A stretch of 54,762 bases of DNA, taken from NCBI GenBank assembly GCA_002747455.1, contig PDPG01000052.1:1-54762 (forward strand), written 5' to 3'. This DNA comes from Pseudomonadota bacterium. Lineage in GTDB: Bacteria; Pseudomonadota; Gammaproteobacteria; Thiotrichales; Thiotrichaceae. The first letter of the stretch is position 1. Each line of letters begins with the position of its first letter. Of this stretch, positions 26,177-34,855 are shown in pieces. The position numbers and the translations under genes were made by a program. The notes beneath the pieces are model-generated. The model was not told the origin of the DNA. It was given only the letters and a program-made list of their open reading frames with translations, and did no database searches.

Positions 26177-27412
26177 ATGCCTGAATTTTATGATGCGCTG
26201 GAGAGGCGTACGAAGGAAGCACGTGAAGCTGCGCTGTTAGCGGCACTGCAAGCTCAGTTGCAACATGCCAAGAGCAATGCGCCTGCTTATGCTGAAAGCT
26301 TACAAGACTATAATGTGTCTGATTTGAAGCACTTGGATGATCTCAGTGCTTATCCATTAACGCGAAAGTCTGAACTGATTACGCGGCAAGCGGCCAGCAG
26401 ACCGTTTGGTGGCCTGACAGCTTATCCGCAGGGGCAACTCAAATACATCTTTTCATCGCCTGGCCCGATCTATGAGCCGCAGACGCATCGTGAAGACTAT
26501 TGGCGCTTTTCCAGAGCTTTATTTGCAGCCGGTTTTCGTAAGGATGATTTGGTGCATAACTGCTTTTCCTACCACCTGACACCCGCGGGTGCAATGGCAG
26601 ATAGTGGTTGTCATGCACTGGGCTGTGCGGTGATTCCTGCAGGTGTAGGGCAGACTGAACTGCAAGTGCAAACTATCCATGATTTAAAGCCGACGGCCTA
26701 TATTGGTACGCCATCTTTCCTGCGCATCATTCTGGAAAAAGCGGATGCGTTGGGTGTGGATGTAAGCAGTATTAATAAAGCATTAGTATCAGGCGAGGCG
26801 TTTCCATCATCCACCCGTGACTTTTTTAAAGCACGCGGCATTCAGGCATCCCAGTGTTATGCAACGGCTGATTTAGGCTTAATTGCCTATGAGTCCACGG
26901 CAGATTCGGGCTTGATTCTGGATGAGGGTGTTCACGTTGAAATTGTCCGTCCCGGAACAGGTGACTTGTTGGCTGATGGTGAAGTGGGTGAGGTGGTAGT
27001 GACAACGCTCAATCCAGACTATCCGTTGATTCGTTTTGCCACCGGGGATTTATCCGCAATTTTGCAAGGTGATAGTCCTTGTGGACGAACCAATCGACGA
27101 ATTAAAGGCTGGCTGGGACGTGCTGATCAAACCGCCAAAGTGCGTGGTATGTTTATCCATCCCGAGCAAGTCGATCAGGTGGTGAAGCGTCACCCTGAGA
27201 TACAGCGAGCGCGTTTGGTGGTCGAGTGGATTGATGAAAGTGACCAGATGACGTTGCATTGTGAATCAACTGACAGTAGTGACGCATTCAAACAGTCGGT
27301 GGCAAACAGCGTGCGTGAATTGTGCAAAATTCGTGGTGAAGTGGCGTTGGTTGAATTGGGATCGTTGCCGAACGATGGTTTGGTGATCTCGGATCAACGG
27401 CAATACGATTAA
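26177..27412 (+). CDS. Phenylacetate-CoA ligase-like adenylate-forming enzyme
   Basis: This 411-residue protein resembles the PaaK branch of AMP-forming ligases. It has an N-terminal helical segment, YPLTRKSELITRQAA, a modified nucleotide loop at YIFSSPGPIYEP, ASQCYATADLGLIAYES near residue 225, PLIRFATGDLSAIL and the C-terminal hinge WLGRADQTAKVRGMFIHPEQ. The P-loop lacks the usual Ser/Thr/Gly-rich SSGTTG form, having SSPGPI instead, which may mean altered activity. It ends the importer operon. Phenylacetate itself is not implied, because no paa genes are in the window. It may activate an aryl or branched acid delivered by the transporter. Confidence 0.82.
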   Translation: MPEFYDALERRTKEAREAALLAALQAQLQHAKSNAPAYAESLQDYNVSDLKHLDDLSAYPLTRKSELITRQAASRPFGGLTAYPQGQLKYIFSSPGPIYEPQTHREDYWRFSRALFAAGFRKDDLVHNCFSYHLTPAGAMADSGCHALGCAVIPAGVGQTELQVQTIHDLKPTAYIGTPSFLRIILEKADALGVDVSSINKALVSGEAFPSSTRDFFKARGIQASQCYATADLGLIAYESTADSGLILDEGVHVEIVRPGTGDLLADGEVGEVVVTTLNPDYPLIRFATGDLSAILQGDSPCGRTNRRIKGWLGRADQTAKVRGMFIHPEQVDQVVKRHPEIQRARLVVEWIDESDQMTLHCESTDSSDAFKQSVANSVRELCKIRGEVALVELGSLPNDGLVISDQRQYD

Positions 27413-27608
27413 TTGATTGATTTTTCGTTATGTCATTCATTCACTGAGGGTATGGATGTGAGTGGAGTTGCCGTTGGGCGAAGCGGTGGGTTCTGTGGTT
27501 CTAGTCTTTGCTCTGGAGTGATGCGTAATTCCACAAGGAAAATTGATCTGTCGCGGCCTTGGCTTTAAACTCGGAGGCTATTTACCGAGTGGGTCATAAG
27601 GAAGACAA

Positions 27609-28505
27609 ATGACAATCAAGCGTGTGGGTCATCGATATATTGATGTTGCCAGTGGAAAAACGATTGATACGTGGTTTCCGCGTGCCAATAAAGAAATCGC
27701 CAGAAGTTGTTTGGCACAGAAAGTCGGCTTAATCAAAAGCGACTTTGTTGAGTTGGAAATTGATATCAATGAAGCGCCTGCAAGCACCGAAGATGTCTAT
27801 CTGAGGCTGCATCTGTTATCTGAGTGTGCATTCAAGCCACATGAAATTAATCTGGATGGCATGTTCGGTATGCTGCCGAATGTTGCGTGGACTTCTGCCG
27901 GCCCTGTTTTGCCTGCAACGGTTGAGGTACTGCGTGGCTTGATTGCTGAGGAAAATCAGCACTTGAGCGTTACATCGGTGGATAAGTTTCCTCGCATGAC
28001 GGATTACGTGATTCCTGAAGGCGTACGTATTGGTGACGCGGATCGGGTTCGTTTGGGAGCACATCTGGCACCAGGTACTACCGTCATGCACGAAGGTTTT
28101 GTCAATTTCAATGCGGGCACTTTGGGCGATTCAATGGTTGAAGGTCGTATTAGTGCGGGTGTCATCGTGGGTGAGCACTCCGATATTGGTGGTGGTGCAT
28201 CAACCATGGGGACACTGTCCGGTGGCGGCAAGCAGGTTATTTCGGTGGGTGAAAAGTGTCTGCTGGGTGCAAACTCTGGTCTGGGTATTCCGCTGGGCGA
28301 TGAGTGTATTCTGGAAGCGGGTTTATATCTGACCGCTGGTTCAAAAGTGAAAACACCGGAAGGTGAGGTGGTTGCTGCCCGTGAGCTGGCTGGCAAGTCT
28401 GGTTTGTTATTCCGCCGTAACAGCGTGAATGGTTCGATAGAAGCGATTGCCACCGACTCAGGGCTGTGGGGTGGCTTGAATGAATCACTGCACGATAACG
28501 ATTAA
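27609..28505 (+). CDS. dapD: Tetrahydrodipicolinate N-succinyltransferase
   Basis: This 298-residue protein has the DapD left-handed beta-helix region (about residues 130-265): VRIGDADRVRLGAHLAPGTTVMHEGFVNFNAGTLG written as hexapeptide repeats. GRISAGVIVGEHSDIGGGAS and LGANSGLGIPLGDECILEAG follow. It succinylates tetrahydrodipicolinate in lysine/diaminopimelate synthesis in the cytoplasm. It belongs to the Pseudomonas/actinobacterial-type branch rather than the E. coli branch. It looks shorter at the N-terminus than Pseudomonas DapD, which I recall as about 340 residues. The ATG is well supported by AAGGAAG 6 nt upstream. Confidence 0.88.
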   Translation: MTIKRVGHRYIDVASGKTIDTWFPRANKEIARSCLAQKVGLIKSDFVELEIDINEAPASTEDVYLRLHLLSECAFKPHEINLDGMFGMLPNVAWTSAGPVLPATVEVLRGLIAEENQHLSVTSVDKFPRMTDYVIPEGVRIGDADRVRLGAHLAPGTTVMHEGFVNFNAGTLGDSMVEGRISAGVIVGEHSDIGGGASTMGTLSGGGKQVISVGEKCLLGANSGLGIPLGDECILEAGLYLTAGSKVKTPEGEVVAARELAGKSGLLFRRNSVNGSIEAIATDSGLWGGLNESLHDND

Positions 28506-28605
28506 CTGTTAACCCCTATCTCTCGCTGAGTTTGAATCGGTTAGGCGGGTAACTGCCGCATTAATACACATTGGAGGCGCGTAGCCAGACGCTACCCGTA
28601 CATAC

Positions 28606-29523
28606 ATGAAATACAATAATATCCTGGAAACCATTGGTAACACCCCTCACGTTCGCATTAACAAGCTATTTCGCGATGATATTGAAGTGTGGATGAAGGT
28701 GGAGCGCTTTAACCCTGGTGGTAGCATTAAAGATCGGGTTGCTCTGTCGATGATTAATGATGCCGAAGCTGCCGGTTTGTTGACACCGGATAGTGTGATT
28801 ATTGAACCAACCTCGGGTAATACCGGCATTGGTTTGGCGCAGGTAGCGGCAGTAAGAGGCTATCGTCTGATTCTGACCATGCCTGAGTCAATGTCGATTG
28901 AGCGTCGCCGCCTGTTGGCTGCGCTGGGTGCGGAATTAGTGTTGACACCAAAAGAAAATGGCATGGGTGGCGCGATTGCTAAAGCCAATGAACTGGCTGA
29001 AGAAACGCCGAATAGCTGGGTTCCTCAGCAGTTCAACAACCAAGCCAATGCACAAATCCATCGTGAAACTACCGCGCAGGAAGTTTTGGCGGACTTTCCT
29101 GAAGGCTTGGATTACTTGATTACAGGTGTAGGCACGGGTGGACACATTACCGGCTGTGCAGAAGTGTTGAAGCCTGAAATGCCAAACCTGAAAGTCTTTG
29201 CCGTTGAGCCAAGCAAATCGCCCGTCATTAGCGGCGGAGAGAAAGGATTGCATCGTTTACAAGGTATTGGTGCGGGCTTTATTCCTCAGGTACTCAACAC
29301 TGATATTTTGGATGGCACAATACAGGTAGAAGATGAGGATGCCTTTGAAATGGCACGTCGCTGTGCAATCGAAGAAGGTATTTTTGTGGGCATTTCCTCC
29401 GGTGCCAGTTTAGCGGCGGTCAAGGCGAAAGAAGCCGATATTCCGGCAGGCAGCAAAGTACTGATCTTTAGCTATGACACGGGTGAGCGTTATCTGTCGA
29501 TTGAGGATTTATTTGCCCAGTAA
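28606..29523 (+). CDS. cysK: Cysteine synthase (O-acetylserine sulfhydrylase)
   Basis: This 305-residue PLP enzyme has the lysine that binds the cofactor in [14 protein letters not shown] near residue 42. It also has the substrate loop [16 protein letters not shown], the phosphate-binding GTGGHITG near 177, and [14 protein letters not shown] followed by [10 protein letters not shown]. The GIGAGFIP segment and the length fit CysK better than CysM. It makes cysteine from O-acetylserine and sulfide. No clear Shine-Dalgarno precedes the ATG. It lies 100 bp after dapD, so co-transcription is possible but not shown. Confidence 0.9.
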   Translation: MKYNNILETIGNTPHVRINKLFRDDIEVWMKVERFNPGGSIKDRVALSMINDAEAAGLLTPDSVIIEPTSGNTGIGLAQVAAVRGYRLILTMPESMSIERRRLLAALGAELVLTPKENGMGGAIAKANELAEETPNSWVPQQFNNQANAQIHRETTAQEVLADFPEGLDYLITGVGTGGHITGCAEVLKPEMPNLKVFAVEPSKSPVISGGEKGLHRLQGIGAGFIPQVLNTDILDGTIQVEDEDAFEMARRCAIEEGIFVGISSGASLAAVKAKEADIPAGSKVLIFSYDTGERYLSIEDLFAQ

Positions 29524-29610
29524 TTGGGTGAGTTGCACGACTTAGGCGACGAGGAATCGTTGTGGGGCAGGGGCTTTATAGTCCCTGTTTTTGTTTATGG
29601 AGAAATAAAT

Positions 29611-29695
29611 ACCCCCTGAAAATCATAATTTGATTATCAAAATATACCCCTAAAATCATAATCAATTTATTAAAATAGACCCCTAAAATCATAAT
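29611..29695. repeat. Three AT-rich direct repeats upstream of ATPase gene
   Basis: The core ACCCCTAAAATCATAAT occurs at 29646-29662 and 29679-29695, and as ACCCCCTGAAAATCATAAT at 29611-29629. The periods are 35 and 33 bp, close to three helical turns. The spacers are AT-rich and partly similar (ATTTATTAAAATA, TTTGATTATCAAAATATA). The array ends 55 bp before the ATG of the DUF4143-type ATPase, so it could be an operator for that gene. Confidence 0.75.
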
Positions 29696-29749
29696 TTCAA
29701 GATAACCTGTTATACTTGATACCACGGAAATGGTACGGGGTTGATCACG

Positions 29750-31132
29750 ATGTATCGCCAACAGCTCGAATTTTTAAACACATGGCTTCACAATAAAAAT
29801 CGTAAACCGCTGATTATTCGCGGGGCGAGACAGGTTGGAAAATCAACCTTGGTTGAGCTGTTTGCACGCGAGCAGTCACTATCCTTGATGAATGTAAATC
29901 TCGAACGGTTTTCAGGCTTGGGCGAAACATTTACCAGTAATAACCCTCAACAAATTATTAATGCCATTGAAGCACTGCCACGTATGCCGGAGCATCAGGA
30001 AGCATCGCTATTATTTCTGGATGAAATTCAGGCGACAGCACAGGCCATTCCCGCCTTACGCTATTTTTACGAAGACCTGCCCGAAATGCCGTTGATTAGT
30101 GCGGGCTCCTTATTGGAGTTCACTTTATCAGAGCACCAATTTTCCATGCCGGTAGGGCGGGTGCAATACCTGCACATGGGGCCGATGACATTTTCGGAGT
30201 TTCTGGCGGCATTGGGAGAAAAGAAGCTACATCAAATTGTTACTGGTTACTCACTCCACGACACCATCCCAGAAATTGCACACCAGCGTTTATTACAGTT
30301 ATTGCGTCAGTATTATTTTGTGGGTGGAATGCCGGAGGCAGTGGCGGCATTTGCTGAAAACGGTAACTTTCGGGCAGTCAGTGAAGTGCATAATTCAATC
30401 ATTGATACCTACCGTGAAGACTTCCCAAAGTATGGCAACCGGCGCAATTTGAACCGTATGTTAAACGTGTTTAACTTTGCGGCCAGAAATGCCGGAGTCA
30501 AAGTAAAGTACAGCAATATTTCCCGCGATGACCAAAGTGCAACGCTGAAAAAAGACCTTGAGCTACTGTGCATGGCGCGGGTAGTGAGCAAAGTGGTGCA
30601 TAGCCATTGTTCCGGTTTGCCACTACAGGCCAGTCTCGATGAAAAAACTTATAAGCTGCTATTTTTGGATGTGGGTTTGATGAACGCCATTTGCGGGCTT
30701 AATGGGCAAACTATCTCACAGATGGACGAGCATAAGCTGGTCAATGAAGGTGCAATTGCAGAGCAATTCATTGGCCAGCATTTACAGAGTTTGTTAGCGA
30801 ACACACCAAATCGGGAGCTGACGTATTGGTTACGGGAAGGGCGCTCCTCCAATGCGGAGGTGGATTATGTGGTGGCCTTATCTGGCAAAGTGGTGCCGAT
30901 TGAAATTAAGTCGGGAGCAACGGGTAGCATGAAATCACTGCACCAGTTTATGGGGGAAAAGGGGGCAACTCTGGCGGTAAGGTTCGATGCGTCACTGCCA
31001 TCCGCGACAGAGGTGCAGACAACTATTTCCCAGGGTAAACAATCAAAAGCGGTTCGCTATCCTCTGTACTCATTGCCATTGTACTTGGTAGAGCGGCTGG
31101 GTGAAATCATTGAAAGTGCGTCCGGCGAGTGA
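29750..31132 (+). CDS. AAA_14 / DUF4143 ATPase
   Basis: From the ATG at 29750 this is a 460-residue protein; an in-frame TTG at 29741 is less likely. Walker A is IIRGARQVGKSTLVE near residue 30 and Walker B is LLFLDEIQATA near 94. PLISAGSLLEFTLSEH and GPMTFSEFLAALG are typical of the AAA_14 family. The C-terminal DUF4143 part ends in a PD-(D/E)XK-like core, NAEVDYVVALSGKVVPIEIKSG. These proteins are widespread accessory ATPases of unknown cellular role. It stands alone between cysK and metY. Directly upstream are three AT-rich repeats that may control it. Such genes are often strain-variable. Confidence 0.88.
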   Translation: MYRQQLEFLNTWLHNKNRKPLIIRGARQVGKSTLVELFAREQSLSLMNVNLERFSGLGETFTSNNPQQIINAIEALPRMPEHQEASLLFLDEIQATAQAIPALRYFYEDLPEMPLISAGSLLEFTLSEHQFSMPVGRVQYLHMGPMTFSEFLAALGEKKLHQIVTGYSLHDTIPEIAHQRLLQLLRQYYFVGGMPEAVAAFAENGNFRAVSEVHNSIIDTYREDFPKYGNRRNLNRMLNVFNFAARNAGVKVKYSNISRDDQSATLKKDLELLCMARVVSKVVHSHCSGLPLQASLDEKTYKLLFLDVGLMNAICGLNGQTISQMDEHKLVNEGAIAEQFIGQHLQSLLANTPNRELTYWLREGRSSNAEVDYVVALSGKVVPIEIKSGATGSMKSLHQFMGEKGATLAVRFDASLPSATEVQTTISQGKQSKAVRYPLYSLPLYLVERLGEIIESASGE

Positions 31133-31385
31133 GTTTTTACTGGGTGGTTTTGTTATTTACAGCTACATGGACGCTTACTACAATCTTGGTTGGGTCGACC
31201 AGCATATTGGTGACTTGGTCCTTATCTGCAACAGCTTGAGGTGTTTTATTCTGTTACAGAGCACATTGCAGAATAAGCTGGGAGAGCGAGTGGAGCTGTA
31301 GTGGTCTGTGTCTCGTCTACCTTGTGCTGGTTTTCACAGGGGCAATATAATCAGTCCGTACTTACATGAAGTGATAATAGAGCGG
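31133..31385. other. Intergenic stretch without a supported gene
   Basis: Between the DUF4143 ATPase stop and the metY-side hairpin I see no gene I can support. A 66-codon open frame (31101-31301) overlaps the ATPase end out of frame, lacks a ribosome site and has no recognisable motif. Confidence 0.5.
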
Positions 31386-31419
31386 AAGAGCCGCACGAGA
31401 GATCATCTCCGCGGCTCTT
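31386..31419 (-). terminator. Hairpin downstream of metY
   Basis: A perfect 9-bp inverted repeat, AAGAGCCGC / GCGGCTCTT, with additional GAGA/TCTC pairing in the loop, lies 32 bp past the metY stop. T-tracts are short on both strands. It probably ends the metY transcript. Confidence 0.5.
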
Positions 31420-31450
31420 TATGGGATTACTCAGCAAATGATAGCTAGTA

Positions 31451-32722
31451 TCAGACGGCCTCAAATGCCTGTGTTAAATCCGCGATGATGTCGTCTATAT
31501 GCTCAATACCCACACACAAACGCAACATTTCCGGTTTTACGCCCGCGCTAAGCTGTTCTTCAGGCGTCATCTGGCGATGAGTAGTGGAGGCCGGATGGCA
31601 GGCCAGTGTTTTGGTGTCACCGATATTCACTAGGCGCTTGACCAGTTTGAGTGCATCGTAAAAACGCACACCAGCCTCATAGCCCCCTTTAATGCCAAAT
31701 GTCAGCAGTGATGAAGGTCTACCATTCAGGTATTTTTGGGCAAGATCGTAGTATTGGTCGCCTTCCAGACCTGCATAATTAACCCACTCCACCGCATCGT
31801 GATTTTGCAGGAACTTGGCAACCGCCAGTGCATTGTCACAATGACGTTCCATTCTTAGTGGCAATGTTTCCATGCCTTGCAGTAGCATAAAGGCACTCAT
31901 TGGAGACAACGCCGCTCCAGTATTGCGTAGTGGAACAGTCCGCACCCGTGCCACAAATGCCGCTGGGCCGAAGGCTTCGTTATATACCACACCATGATAG
32001 GCAGGCTCCGGCTCACTGAAAATAGGGAAACGATCTTTATGTTCAGCCCAAGGGAATTTTCCAGAATCGACGATAATACCGCCCAAGGTCGTGCCATGGC
32101 CGCCCATGTACTTGGTCAGTGAGTGAACTACAATGTCTGCACCATGCTCGATGGGGCGCAGCAGCGCAGGGGTGGCAACGGTGTTATCAACAATTAGTGG
32201 TACACCATGACGATGGACAGCCTCAGCAATTGGTGCAATATCCACAATGTTACCAGCTGGGTTGCCGATGGTTTCACAGAAAACCGCTTTGGTATTTTCG
32301 TCGATAAGCTTTTCAATATCTGCCGCACTGTCACTATCTGCAAAGCGCACCTCAATGCCTTGCTTTGGCAGCATGTGAGCCAGCAGTGTGTAGGTGCCGC
32401 CATAAAGCTGAGGTGTACTAATAATGTTGTCGCCCGCCTGTGCAACAGTCATCAAAGCATAGTTAATGGCTGCACTACCTGAGGAAACGGCCAATGCGGC
32501 AATACCATCCTCCAGAGCGGCCACACGCTTTTCCAGCACATCCCAAGTTGGGTTCATGATGCGTGAGTAAATGTTACCGGGAACGGCCAGATCGAACAGG
32601 TCGGCGCCGTGCTGCGCATTATCAAATTCATATGCAACGGTCTGGTAAATGGGAACCGCACAGGACTTTGTCGTTGGATCAGTCTCGTAACCTTCGTGGA
32701 GGCAGATAGTTTCTTGCTTCAT
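31451..32722 (-). CDS. metY: O-acetylhomoserine sulfhydrylase
   Basis: From the ATG at 32722 (preceded by AGAGAGAGGA) the protein has 423 residues, normal for MetY. It belongs to the Cys/Met metabolism PLP family: YSRIMNPTWDVLEKRVAALE, the serine-rich SSGSAAINYAL and the PLP lysine in VVHSLTKYMGGHGTTLGG near residue 210. ACHPASTTHRQ follows near the C-terminus. It makes homocysteine from O-acetylhomoserine and sulfide. A separate promoter-like TATAAT upstream suggests it is transcribed independently of the moxR-type operon behind it. Further in-frame codons to 32788 lack support. A gamma-lyase of the same family is the alternative. Confidence 0.9.
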   Translation of the reverse strand: MKQETICLHEGYETDPTTKSCAVPIYQTVAYEFDNAQHGADLFDLAVPGNIYSRIMNPTWDVLEKRVAALEDGIAALAVSSGSAAINYALMTVAQAGDNIISTPQLYGGTYTLLAHMLPKQGIEVRFADSDSAADIEKLIDENTKAVFCETIGNPAGNIVDIAPIAEAVHRHGVPLIVDNTVATPALLRPIEHGADIVVHSLTKYMGGHGTTLGGIIVDSGKFPWAEHKDRFPIFSEPEPAYHGVVYNEAFGPAAFVARVRTVPLRNTGAALSPMSAFMLLQGMETLPLRMERHCDNALAVAKFLQNHDAVEWVNYAGLEGDQYYDLAQKYLNGRPSSLLTFGIKGGYEAGVRFYDALKLVKRLVNIGDTKTLACHPASTTHRQMTPEEQLSAGVKPEMLRLCVGIEHIDDIIADLTQAFEAV

Positions 32723-32759
32723 GTTCCTCTCTCTTGTGATTGCTCTAAATGATGGTGCT

Positions 32760-32765
32760 ATTATA
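32760..32765 (-). promoter_or_regulatory. Candidate -10 element of metY
   Basis: The minus strand reads a perfect TATAAT 38 bp upstream of the metY ATG, in the short gap after the transglutaminase stop. The -35 match is poor, so this is a suggestion only. Confidence 0.35.
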
Positions 32766-32803
32766 GCCTCAGAGTTTTGGTTATTCATACTTACTTGTTT
32801 TTT

Positions 32804-34855
32804 CTAATTCATCCGCCGCAACAATCCCCGCATTTTCTTCAAACACTCCCTCGTATCAGCAAACGCATTCGGCTGATAACAAAGCTGCTGATACAGCAAA
32901 GAAAATGATTGGATAATATCCGCCTTGTCCGGCCATGCCTGGCTGGCCATTTTTGCAAAGGCTAATGGTGTTTGTTGTGGCTCGCGTCTAATTCCCTGCT
33001 TTTCCAGTTGCTTACAAAACTTACGGTACAAGCGGTGTTCATAGGCTTCATAACGGCGTTTGCCAACCAAGCCCAGCATCACAAACCACAACAGGAATAT
33101 CCCGACAAACAACAAGCCCACCAGCAACGCTAATGGAATAGAGGATAATTTATCCAGGATGGTTTTTAGTAAATTTGCCTGAGAATCGCTGTCATAGCCA
33201 AGAATCCAACGCCGCCAGCCGTATTGAATGGCATCCATTTTTTTGCGAATACCATTCATCCACTTGAACTGATGCACTGAGAAAAGCTGGCCTTCCAGAA
33301 AACTTCCCTCATACTCGACGGCTGCTTCCAGGCCACCCTCAACACGGCTGGGGGCAACGCTGGCGGTTGGGTCGATGCGTGTCCAGCCTTTATCTTCTAG
33401 CCAGACTTCGGCCCATGCGTGTGCATCGTATTGGCGAATGGAGAAATAGTCACTGGCTTCATTCCATTCCCCTCCCAAGTATCCGACTACAACACGTGCG
33501 GGCATGCCTGCTGCACGCATTAAAAATACAAAACTGCTGGCGTAGTGTGAGCAAAATCCGCGTTGTGTTTCAAACAGGAATTTATCAATGGTATCGCTAT
33601 TGCCCAATGTGGGCGGGCGCAGGGTGTAGTAGTAATTTTGTTGATTAAAGTGCGCTAGTACCTTGTCGATATATGCCTGATCCGTTCCGGCTTGTTGATG
33701 CCATTGGCGCGCCAGGCGATGGGCTTTGGGATTGCCAGTGCTGGGGAGTTGCAAGGCTAGATGGCGGTTGTATTGGCTCAGCACCAGATCACGACGAGCA
33801 TCGGGATAGCTGGTTGCTTTCATCATCAGCGGACTTTGCAGGTCGCTGCGTGACATCACGCGATAATCGCCTAACTGGAGAACTTTACCCTCTGCCTGTG
33901 TGGTTGGTGTCAGGGTGAATAACCAAGGCTGGCCGGTTTTCTCATAAATTGCTTCGTAGTGGATGGGCTCGCCACGCAGCTCGATATTACTGTCCTGCCA
34001 AGGCTGTTCAAGCTGTAATTTAGCCTTCAGGGCATCAACAGTATATTCATGTTCCAACTGCCTCCAGCGCACACCGTCGAAGTGGCTGAGCGTCAGCCCG
34101 CGCCAGTACATCTCATCCGCAGCCGGTTTCCGGCCACTAAAGCGTACCCGAAAAGCCAGTTCATCCGTCTTGCTAAGGTTGGCAATGTCACCGGGTGACA
34201 TGGTGTCACTCACGCCTGTTTTGGCTTGGCTTTCAAAACCAGGAATAACCCACAGTGGAGAAAAACGCGGCATTAACACAAAGATTAGTGCCATCAGTGG
34301 CACACACTGCAGCAGCATTAATGCAGCAGTACTCAGATTAGAGCGTGTGGCATACTGGCTAAGTTGTTGCGTGGGGGACTGCTGGTTGGCGATCAGGGCT
34401 GCGGTAAGGATAATCAGTGAAAAGACCCCATAGATGGCGGCCAGTATCGACTGACTAAATAAAAAGCTAATGGCGACCAGAAAGTAACCAATGAATACCA
34501 CTACCAAGGCATCGCGCTGTCGTACTACTTCCAGTGATTTGAAGGCGAATCCAAGTAGTAGAAATGACACCATGGTGTTAAGGGATAACAGTGTCATGTT
34601 ACTTAATAAAACACCGGCTACCCCCAAGCCAATGACAAACATACGAACCAAAAACTTTGGTTGGGCATTATGGCCTTTAATAACACGAATACGCCACAGC
34701 GTAGCAATCAGCATGACGGGCATTAACCATGCCGGTAAGTTAAAAGCAAATGGCAGCATCACCGCTACCTGTGCGGCCAGTAGCCAGATCATGCCACGAT
34801 AGGTGACTTGTCTTGATAGTTGGTAATCCTTATCCAGCATACGCATCACGACCAT
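32804..34855 (-). CDS. TgpA-type membrane transglutaminase-like protein
   Basis: About 683 residues from the chosen ATG at 34855; ATGs at 34846 and 34840 are equally possible and none has a good ribosome site. The N-terminal third has several membrane helices (such as MIWLLAAQVAVMLPFAF and a cluster up to about residue 190). A periplasmic transglutaminase core follows, with its Cys-His-Asp triad visible as RGFCSHYASSFVFLM, YDAHAWAEVWLE and TRIDPTASV. One more membrane helix (ALLVGLLFVGIFLLWFVML) and a cytoplasmic tail complete it. This matches TgpA/DUF3488 proteins, which sit beside DUF58 and MoxR genes, as here. Its substrate is unknown. It overlaps the DUF58 gene. Confidence 0.88.
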   Translation of the reverse strand: MVVMRMLDKDYQLSRQVTYRGMIWLLAAQVAVMLPFAFNLPAWLMPVMLIATLWRIRVIKGHNAQPKFLVRMFVIGLGVAGVLLSNMTLLSLNTMVSFLLLGFAFKSLEVVRQRDALVVVFIGYFLVAISFLFSQSILAAIYGVFSLIILTAALIANQQSPTQQLSQYATRSNLSTAALMLLQCVPLMALIFVLMPRFSPLWVIPGFESQAKTGVSDTMSPGDIANLSKTDELAFRVRFSGRKPAADEMYWRGLTLSHFDGVRWRQLEHEYTVDALKAKLQLEQPWQDSNIELRGEPIHYEAIYEKTGQPWLFTLTPTTQAEGKVLQLGDYRVMSRSDLQSPLMMKATSYPDARRDLVLSQYNRHLALQLPSTGNPKAHRLARQWHQQAGTDQAYIDKVLAHFNQQNYYYTLRPPTLGNSDTIDKFLFETQRGFCSHYASSFVFLMRAAGMPARVVVGYLGGEWNEASDYFSIRQYDAHAWAEVWLEDKGWTRIDPTASVAPSRVEGGLEAAVEYEGSFLEGQLFSVHQFKWMNGIRKKMDAIQYGWRRWILGYDSDSQANLLKTILDKLSSIPLALLVGLLFVGIFLLWFVMLGLVGKRRYEAYEHRLYRKFCKQLEKQGIRREPQQTPLAFAKMASQAWPDKADIIQSFSLLYQQLCYQPNAFADTRECLKKMRGLLRRMN

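Noticed and set aside
28030..28453. Long overlapping frames on both strands within dapD
   Set aside because: They arise from the glycine-rich repeated codons of the beta-helix; only the DapD frame shows a known protein.
29576..29761. Minus-strand 61-codon frame with repeated IMILGVYF peptide
   Set aside because: The repeated peptide is just the translation of the three AT-rich DNA repeats; it has no ribosome site and covers the promoter region of the ATPase gene.
31101..31301. 66-codon plus-strand frame after the DUF4143 ATPase
   Set aside because: It overlaps the ATPase end out of frame, has no ribosome site and no recognisable motif.
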